From an uncultured Haemophilus sp. (GTDB taxonomy: Bacteria; Pseudomonadota; Gammaproteobacteria; Enterobacterales; Pasteurellaceae), in contig CAJLFU010000015.1 of NCBI GenBank assembly GCA_905205995.1, positions 1-46,751 on the forward strand: a DNA stretch of 46,751 nt, given 5' to 3'. Positions 42,106 through 46,751 of the stretch are shown here, in pieces. The first letter of the stretch is position 1, and each line of letters opens with the position of its first letter. Below the pieces are notes generated by a model. It was not told the DNA's origin. It did no database searches and saw only the letters and a program-made list of their open reading frames with translations. The position numbers were made by a program, and so were the translations under genes.

Positions 42106-43509
42106 CTAACTTTGTTTCCATAATGGAAGTTGAATTGTGACGGCAAGTCCACCTAAATTACTGGATTCTGCCCATACTTTCCCATGGTGTTCATTAACTA
42201 CGTTATAAACAATGGTTAAGCCCAACCCTGTTCCACCAGTGGCCCGTGTTCGGGTTTCATCTACACGATAGAATGGCTTAAAGATTTTATCAAATTCTTC
42301 AGGTGGTAACCCTAAGCCATTATCATCCACTCTAATTTGTAGACAGTTCTCATCCTGTTCATTTTTTTGTAAGTTAATAGTTAGGAAAATACGGTCTTTG
42401 GTGTATTTCAATGCATTACGAACAATGTTTTCAATTGCACTGGTAAGTAAGCTAAGGTTGCCATAAATCATGTGTTTTTCAGGATGTAAAATAGAGATAT
42501 TGACATCACAAGTTATTTTGCGTTGTTCTGCTTCAAATAAGGCATCCTTTATAACATCGTCCCAGAGTTGATCAATAGAAAATAAATTGTGCTCCATTTG
42601 AGAATGCATTTGTTGACGGGAAATGAGCAGCAATTCACTGATCATTTTATCCATTCGTTGTATTTCTTTTTCAATACGTTTTACCGGTTCAATATCACCC
42701 GTTTGATGACGAACCAGTGCAGTAGAAAGTTGTAAACGCGTTAATGGTGTTTTTAATTCATGCGAGATGGACGAAAGTAGATTGTGTTGGTTTGAAATTA
42801 GATTATTAATCGCAATCGACATTTTGTTAAAACTTTGACCGACTTCTCGCAATTCTGATGGACCATGATTTGCTAACTCATTATCAACTTTGAAGTTACC
42901 TAATGCCACGCTATTCGCGGCTTTTTGCAAATTGGTAATCGGTTTGACGATGGTATGAGTGAACCACCAAAGCAAAGGAGTCGTGATAATTAACGTTAAG
43001 AGCAGCAAGATCCAAGGGTGATCAAGCATATAACGTAAGATTTCTTGTTGGCCATTTGCTCGAGACACAAAGAATAATTCGGATGCTTGGTCAGAATCAC
43101 CAATATAGACTTTAAAAGGTCCTGCAATTTGAATATCTTTAAACGTTTTGCGTTGTGGCTGGGCAAAGTTACTTGATTCTTGGGCGAACTGAGCAATATG
43201 TATTCTTTCTTCGCCTAAAGCGCCAAAGATTTCTTTTTCAGGCGTCATGATGACTGGGCGAGCTGAGTCGAATTTATCAGTTGGAAGCACAGGAACGCCT
43301 GCGAGGATACCATTGATTCTATTGTTACGAATCGATTCGACGAGTTTCTTTTGATAGCTCGATATTTCATTTTGATTTAAATCTGAGTATAAGCGGCTAT
43401 CAAAATAAGGGAGGGCAACCAAAAGCGCGGTCATGGCAAAGAATGCCAACCAAAAGACAGTGAATGTGCGTATAGTGAGCTGATTTAAGCTGAATTTCTT
43501 AATAAGCAT
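42106..43509 (-). CDS. cpxA: Envelope-stress sensor histidine kinase CpxA
   Basis: CpxA senses misfolded envelope proteins and phosphorylates CpxR. The 467-residue protein has membrane segments at residues ~15-35 and ~164-186, with a periplasmic sensor domain between them. HAMP and the dimerisation helix follow with the phospho-acceptor His250 in SSISHELKTPLTRLQ. The ATPase domain has N, G1 and G2 boxes (IVRNALKYT, VDDNGLGLP, ATGGTGLGLTIV). Its ATG overlaps the cpxR stop (TAATG), so the two are coupled. No cpxP is seen nearby. Confidence 0.93.
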   Translation of the reverse strand: MLIKKFSLNQLTIRTFTVFWLAFFAMTALLVALPYFDSRLYSDLNQNEISSYQKKLVESIRNNRINGILAGVPVLPTDKFDSARPVIMTPEKEIFGALGEERIHIAQFAQESSNFAQPQRKTFKDIQIAGPFKVYIGDSDQASELFFVSRANGQQEILRYMLDHPWILLLLTLIITTPLLWWFTHTIVKPITNLQKAANSVALGNFKVDNELANHGPSELREVGQSFNKMSIAINNLISNQHNLLSSISHELKTPLTRLQLSTALVRHQTGDIEPVKRIEKEIQRMDKMISELLLISRQQMHSQMEHNLFSIDQLWDDVIKDALFEAEQRKITCDVNISILHPEKHMIYGNLSLLTSAIENIVRNALKYTKDRIFLTINLQKNEQDENCLQIRVDDNGLGLPPEEFDKIFKPFYRVDETRTRATGGTGLGLTIVYNVVNEHHGKVWAESSNLGGLAVTIQLPLWKQS

Positions 43510-44213
43510 TATTCACAAACCAATAAATAACCACGACCACGTAGCGTTTTCAGCCATGGTAAGCCATTGTCTCTTTCTGGAAGTTTTTTGCGCAAGTTTG
43601 ACATATGCATATCAATCGAGCGATCGAAAGGAGAAAGGTGTTTGCCAAGCACATTCATACTTAATTCTTCACGAGAAACAATTTGTCCAGGGCGAAGCAC
43701 AAGTTTATGAAGTAGGGCAAATTCAGAGCCAGTTAGACCGAGATCTTGACCTTTATAAGAGGCTTGTTGAAGACCCAAATGAAGCACTAAACCCGCAAAT
43801 TCTAACGTATTTTCTTCTGATGAAAGTGCGGTCGACTTTTGAGAACTTTCTGATGGGCTAACACGGCGTAAAATAGCTTTAATGCGGGCAACCAACTCAC
43901 GATCGTTAAATGGTTTTGGTAAATAGTCATCGGCACCAAGTTCTAAGCCCAGCACACGATCGATTTCTTCACCACGCGCAGTAAGCATCATTACAGGGAC
44001 GTTTGATGTTTGACGAATTTTCTTGAGTGTTTCAATACCGTTTAATACAGGCATCATAACATCCAATAAGACTAATTGGTGACTTGAATTTAACTTGTCT
44101 AATGCTTCTTGACCATTATTCGCGACTTCGACTTCAAAACCAGTCAATCGTAAAACTTCTGCAAGTAAATCTGTTAGTTCAATATCATCATCAACTAATA
44201 GAATTTTTGACAT
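43509..44213 (-). CDS. cpxR: Response regulator CpxR
   Basis: CpxR is an OmpR-type DNA-binding regulator. The 234-residue protein has a receiver domain with the acidic pocket (LVDDD), phospho-acceptor Asp51 in LVLLDVMMP and the Lys in LPKPFND. A winged-helix C-terminal domain contains LTGSEFALLHKL and the closing TLRGRGYLLV. The ATG at 44213 follows AAGGGAATAA. The frame opens 14 codons upstream, but those residues are not part of the family. It lies 63 bases after bamE on the same strand. Confidence 0.95.
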   Translation of the reverse strand: MSKILLVDDDIELTDLLAEVLRLTGFEVEVANNGQEALDKLNSSHQLVLLDVMMPVLNGIETLKKIRQTSNVPVMMLTARGEEIDRVLGLELGADDYLPKPFNDRELVARIKAILRRVSPSESSQKSTALSSEENTLEFAGLVLHLGLQQASYKGQDLGLTGSEFALLHKLVLRPGQIVSREELSMNVLGKHLSPFDRSIDMHMSNLRKKLPERDNGLPWLKTLRGRGYLLVCE

Positions 44214-44237
44214 TTTTATTCCCTTGTAATACAACGA

Positions 44238-44261
44238 ACCTGCTTGATATGACAAGCAGGT
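44238..44261 (-). other. Hairpin between bamE and cpxR
   Basis: ACCTGCTTG (44238-44246) pairs perfectly with CAAGCAGGT (44253-44261). On the - strand, the direction of both genes, the bases after it (TTCGTTGTATTA) are a poor T-run; a good T-run exists only on +. It may limit, not stop, read-through from bamE. Confidence 0.5.
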
Positions 44262-44276
44262 ATTGTTTTTTTATGA

Positions 44277-44690
44277 CTACCAGAATTTCCACCAGCTTTT
44301 CTTACCTGCATTTTCAGGTGTGCTGATAATGGTATTATTTTCGTCTTGTTTTGCCACTTCAGGTAATGGCTTATCTAATTCTGCACTGCTCACTAAACCG
44401 TTTTGATCGAATTTCACTGTAAATGTGTGCTGTTCAGGTTTTTGGTAAGAGTGTTGTTGTAAGAACACGTAATACCAAGTTGAGTTACTATAAGGATCAA
44501 TTAAAACTGGTGTGCCAAGTAAATATTGTACTTGTTGGGCTGTCATGCCAGGTTTTACTTGTGCCACAGTGGCTGCTTCTAAATAGTTACCTTGTGGTAC
44601 ATCAATACGATAAACGACTTTTTGTACAGTTGAACAAGAAGTTAAGCTTAATGCCAAAACAACTGCACCTAAAAATGTTTTTAATTGCAT
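44277..44690 (-). CDS. bamE: Outer-membrane assembly lipoprotein BamE (SmpA)
   Basis: BamE is a small lipoprotein of the BAM complex that stabilises BamA-BamD. The 137-residue precursor has a signal peptide and lipobox Leu-Thr-Ser-Cys with Cys19 lipidated. The SmpA/OmlA fold shows as VPQGNYLEAATVAQVKPGMT, YLLGTPVLIDPYSNSTWYYV and FTVKFDQNGLV. An extra Asn/Lys/Trp-rich tail (KKSWWKFW) follows. In this window it lies 30 kb from bamA but next to the Cpx envelope-stress genes. Confidence 0.93.
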   Translation of the reverse strand: MQLKTFLGAVVLALSLTSCSTVQKVVYRIDVPQGNYLEAATVAQVKPGMTAQQVQYLLGTPVLIDPYSNSTWYYVFLQQHSYQKPEQHTFTVKFDQNGLVSSAELDKPLPEVAKQDENNTIISTPENAGKKSWWKFW

Positions 44691-44752
44691 ATTTTTTACC
44701 TTTTACTGCAAAGTTATGTCAAATGATACCGAAACTTTATGATCTTGCCAAA

Positions 44753-45769
44753 TTAATTATCGCACTTTAATGCTTTTTGAAGTTGATCTTTCAAATTTGG
44801 TGGTATCCCTTTGATTGTTAAAGTATCTGTAAGTGGATCCCATTCAATACGGTTATTCAATAAATCCGCATCAAAACTTAATGTCACCCCTTTACCGGAA
44901 CCTGAAAATTTCGTTAATGTTTTTAAGGCTGAACGTACTGGTGGAATCGTTTCTTCCAAGCCGTAATCTTGCTCTTCTGTAAAGGTGACAAAAGGGCGCT
45001 CGTTTAGAGTCGGCAAATTAGCTGAAAGTTCAGTTAATGCAATCTCGTCGCCGCTTGCTAATTGACCTTTGCAGTATTCAAATACCTGCTTTTTAACCGC
45101 CTGAGTTTGTTCTTTGTTTAGTTCACCTTGTTCACAGTAGTCACTTACCGCTTGTAATAAGCATTGGTTTTGAACTTGTGGATTTAATCCTTCTTCTGCC
45201 CCCAAGAAATCCATAAAGAAGTCACTAATTTTACGGCCAACACGACCTTTAATGAAGGTAAGGTAGCGGTTTGAGTTTGCGTTCACTTGCAAATCCGTTA
45301 AGTTGATACGTGCCGCAATATCAAATTGTGTGATATCTAAGTATTCTGTACGGCGAATTTCAAGATTTTCGTCAACTAACATACTGATACGGCTATCCAA
45401 CAAAGCAATGAATAGGTAATCCGTCGCTAAAAAATTATATTGGCATAGGATAAGGGTACCGCTGTCTGCAAAATTATATTTGCCTAATTCTTGCGCTAAT
45501 AATTTTGTGGATTGTTGGCTGAAATTTAAAAAGTTGATTTCATTTTCTAATAAACGATTAAGATCTTGTGCAAAAATGGAATTCTCTTGGAAGACACCAA
45601 AAGCTTTGCCTTTATTTTGATAACCTTGATGTAATTGCAACATCATTTGTTCGACTTCTGGCGTAATGGTGAGAAGCTCATCACGCAACACGCTTTCCAT
45701 GGAAGTAGTTTCATTTTCAGCGTGCTTAACTAGTTGATGTAGCACGATTTGATTAACCGTAATGCTCAT
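44753..45769 (-). CDS. ndpA: Nucleoid-associated protein NdpA (YejK)
   Basis: NdpA is a nucleoid-bound protein of the 37-kDa nucleoid-associated family. The 338-residue length is typical. It begins MSITVNQIVLHQLVKHAEN and contains the family segments LLAQELGKYNFADSGTLILC and FIKGRVGRKISDFFMDFLGA. The role is only loosely known. It is divergent from yejL, the same yejK-yejL-yejM neighbourhood as in E. coli. Confidence 0.93.
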   Translation of the reverse strand: MSITVNQIVLHQLVKHAENETTSMESVLRDELLTITPEVEQMMLQLHQGYQNKGKAFGVFQENSIFAQDLNRLLENEINFLNFSQQSTKLLAQELGKYNFADSGTLILCQYNFLATDYLFIALLDSRISMLVDENLEIRRTEYLDITQFDIAARINLTDLQVNANSNRYLTFIKGRVGRKISDFFMDFLGAEEGLNPQVQNQCLLQAVSDYCEQGELNKEQTQAVKKQVFEYCKGQLASGDEIALTELSANLPTLNERPFVTFTEEQDYGLEETIPPVRSALKTLTKFSGSGKGVTLSFDADLLNNRIEWDPLTDTLTIKGIPPNLKDQLQKALKCDN

Positions 45770-45908
45770 AATTTTTTCCTTCGTAAAATTTACCTTAAAT
45801 TATAACCGCACTTTTTATGCAAGAAAAAAGAAATTATTCAGATTGAGCAAATTATCGGGTATGATATGAGAAGTTTTTTTGTATTTAGAACAGGCTTAAA
45901 CATTCCAA

Positions 45909-46127
45909 ATGGCTCAACATTCAAAGTATTCCGATGGGCAAGTTAATGCCATCATTAACGATATGATTAGCGTGCTTGAAACTCACAAAGCACCCGTTGA
46001 TCTTTCTCTTATCGCTTTAGGTAATATGGCTAGTAATTTATTAACCACTAGCGTGCCAGCTGCACAGCGTGAAGCATTAGCACAAGCCTTTGCCAACTCT
46101 CTGATGAATTCGGTGAAAACAAAGTAA
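45909..46127 (+). CDS. yejL: UPF0352 family protein YejL
   Basis: This 72-residue protein of unknown role begins MAQHSKYSDGQVNAIINDMI and ends with the helix AAQREALAQAFANSLMNSV, as in the UPF0352 family. It lies directly before yejM; the stop is followed by the yejM ATG one base later, suggesting coupling. An extended -10-like TATGAT (45860-45865) with TTCAGA 17 bases upstream could be its promoter. Confidence 0.92.
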   Translation: MAQHSKYSDGQVNAIINDMISVLETHKAPVDLSLIALGNMASNLLTTSVPAAQREALAQAFANSLMNSVKTK

Positions 46128-46128
46128 A

Positions 46129-46751
46129 ATGTGGTGGTTTAAAAAAAGCAAATTCAACGGACGTGAATACCGTGAAGAAACCTCACGAAAAATTTCGTGG
46201 GGGCATTGGTTTGCTTTTTTTAACATTATCATCGCAATTCTTATTGGTAGTCGTTATGCCTTTCTCATTGATTGGCCAGACACCTTACTCGGCAAAATTT
46301 ATTTCTTTATCAGCTTATTAGGTCATTTCAGTTTTTGTGTTTTTGCCTTGTATTTGCTAGTGATTTTCCCGCTGAGTTTTATCATCAAAAATCACCGCAC
46401 TTTCCGTGGGTTAACGGTGATTATCGCGACAATTTGCACTACTTTATTGCTGTTTGATACAGAAGTGTTTAACCGTTTTAATATCCACCTTTCTTCTATC
46501 GTTTGGAATTTATTAGTTAATCCTGAAAAGGGTGATCTTTCAAGAGATTGGCAAATTTTCTTTGCGCCAATGCCGATTATTTTGCTAATCCAAATGCTTT
46601 TCTCCCGTTGGAGTTGGGAAAAATTACGTAGTTTAGAGCGTCAAAAATGGCTGAAAAAAGTGGGATTAGTGCTGACATCTACTTTTGTTGCAACACATTT
46701 AATTTACGCTTGGGCGGATGCATTTTTATATCGTCCGATTACCATGCAACG
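46129..46751 (+). CDS. yejM: Inner-membrane lipopolysaccharide-regulating protein YejM (PbgA/LapC), partial
   Basis: The frame runs from ATG 46129 to the window end (207 codons plus 2 bases), so only the N-terminal part is present. It begins MWWFKKSKFNGREYREETSR and then has about five membrane segments. The segment LLLFDTEVFNRFNIHLSSIVWNLL was recognised as YejM-like. In E. coli YejM senses lipopolysaccharide at the inner membrane and restrains LpxC proteolysis; the missing C-terminal half would be the sulfatase-like periplasmic domain. The call relies on context (after yejL) as well as sequence. Confidence 0.9.
   Translation, partial: MWWFKKSKFNGREYREETSRKISWGHWFAFFNIIIAILIGSRYAFLIDWPDTLLGKIYFFISLLGHFSFCVFALYLLVIFPLSFIIKNHRTFRGLTVIIATICTTLLLFDTEVFNRFNIHLSSIVWNLLVNPEKGDLSRDWQIFFAPMPIILLIQMLFSRWSWEKLRSLERQKWLKKVGLVLTSTFVATHLIYAWADAFLYRPITMQ

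Larger units (their letters stand above)
366..46402. repeat. Dispersed Haemophilus DNA uptake signal sequences (core AAGTGCGGT)
   Basis: Exact 9-base cores found by eye. On +, starts at 1335, 2652, 3826, 7348, 8575, 14987, 17123, 18195, 23026, 28439, 29920, 30949, 32311, 36163, 38020, 39847, 41219 and 43824. On -, left ends at 366, 3482, 7521, 10962, 14073, 18619, 20413, 32255, 33735, 35285, 36939, 41340, 45805 and 46394. These sequences mark DNA for uptake in naturally competent Haemophilus. The list may miss a few. Most copies lie inside genes; several near gene ends form hairpins. Confidence 0.95.

Noticed and set aside
46272..46457. Small open frame inside yejM
   Set aside because: It is a shifted-frame shadow of the membrane-rich yejM sequence; the yejM frame fits its family and its position after yejL.
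1..46751. CRISPR array, prophage, tRNA or transposase anywhere in the window
   Set aside because: I saw no regularly spaced repeats, phage structural genes, cloverleaf RNA sequences or transposase-like frames.

Overview
This window is a 46.75 kb piece of a Pasteurellaceae chromosome, almost certainly genus Haemophilus. The clearest marker is the Haemophilus-type DNA uptake signal sequence (core AAGTGCGGT / ACCGCACTT). I located about 32 exact copies by eye, roughly one per 1.5 kb. Protein sequences and gene order (urease operon beside groESL and aspA; ygfB-pepP, uspA, alaS, csrA, galU) also fit Haemophilus. I cannot fix the species; a relative of H. parainfluenzae, H. haemolyticus or H. influenzae fits. 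The DNA is AT-rich and gene-dense. I see no tRNA, rRNA, CRISPR array, transposase or prophage. No gap between genes exceeds 300 bases.

Region 1 (1-20.8 kb) is housekeeping. It holds the end of a methyltransferase, rpsB with a structured leader, tsf, pyrH and frr. Then comes one long envelope-biogenesis run on the + strand: dxr, uppS, cdsA, rseP, bamA, skp, lpxD, fabZ, lpxA, lpxB, rnhB, and an SLC13-type permease. This run supplies isoprenoid carrier lipid, phospholipid precursor, outer-membrane protein assembly and lipid A. It is interrupted on the - strand by a phosphoethanolamine transferase (between tsf and pyrH) and by two tandem paralogous DUF4189 lipoproteins (between pyrH and frr).

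Region 2 (20.8-31.3 kb) holds aspA and a urease operon on the - strand, diverging from groES-groEL. The urease operon is unusual in three ways. ureB has an in-frame stop at codon 72 of 101, with the reading frame intact beyond it. A nested-hairpin, MITE-like repeat sits between ureA and ureB. Two extra genes, a glutathione S-transferase and a small ADP-ribosyltransferase-fold-like protein, lie between ureC and ureE.

Region 3 (31.3-46.75 kb) holds ygfB-pepP, uspA, alaS, csrA, galU, aqpZ and metJ. A copper-response locus follows (cueR divergent from copZ-copA, with a textbook MerR-type operator). After it come the CpxRA envelope-stress two-component system, bamE, ndpA, yejL, and the first 207 codons of yejM, which runs off the end.

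The best candidates for a second look are the broken ureB, the ART-like gene inside the urease operon, the dyad element beside ureB, and the paired lipoproteins. Family assignments rest on motif recognition by eye; no database search was run.
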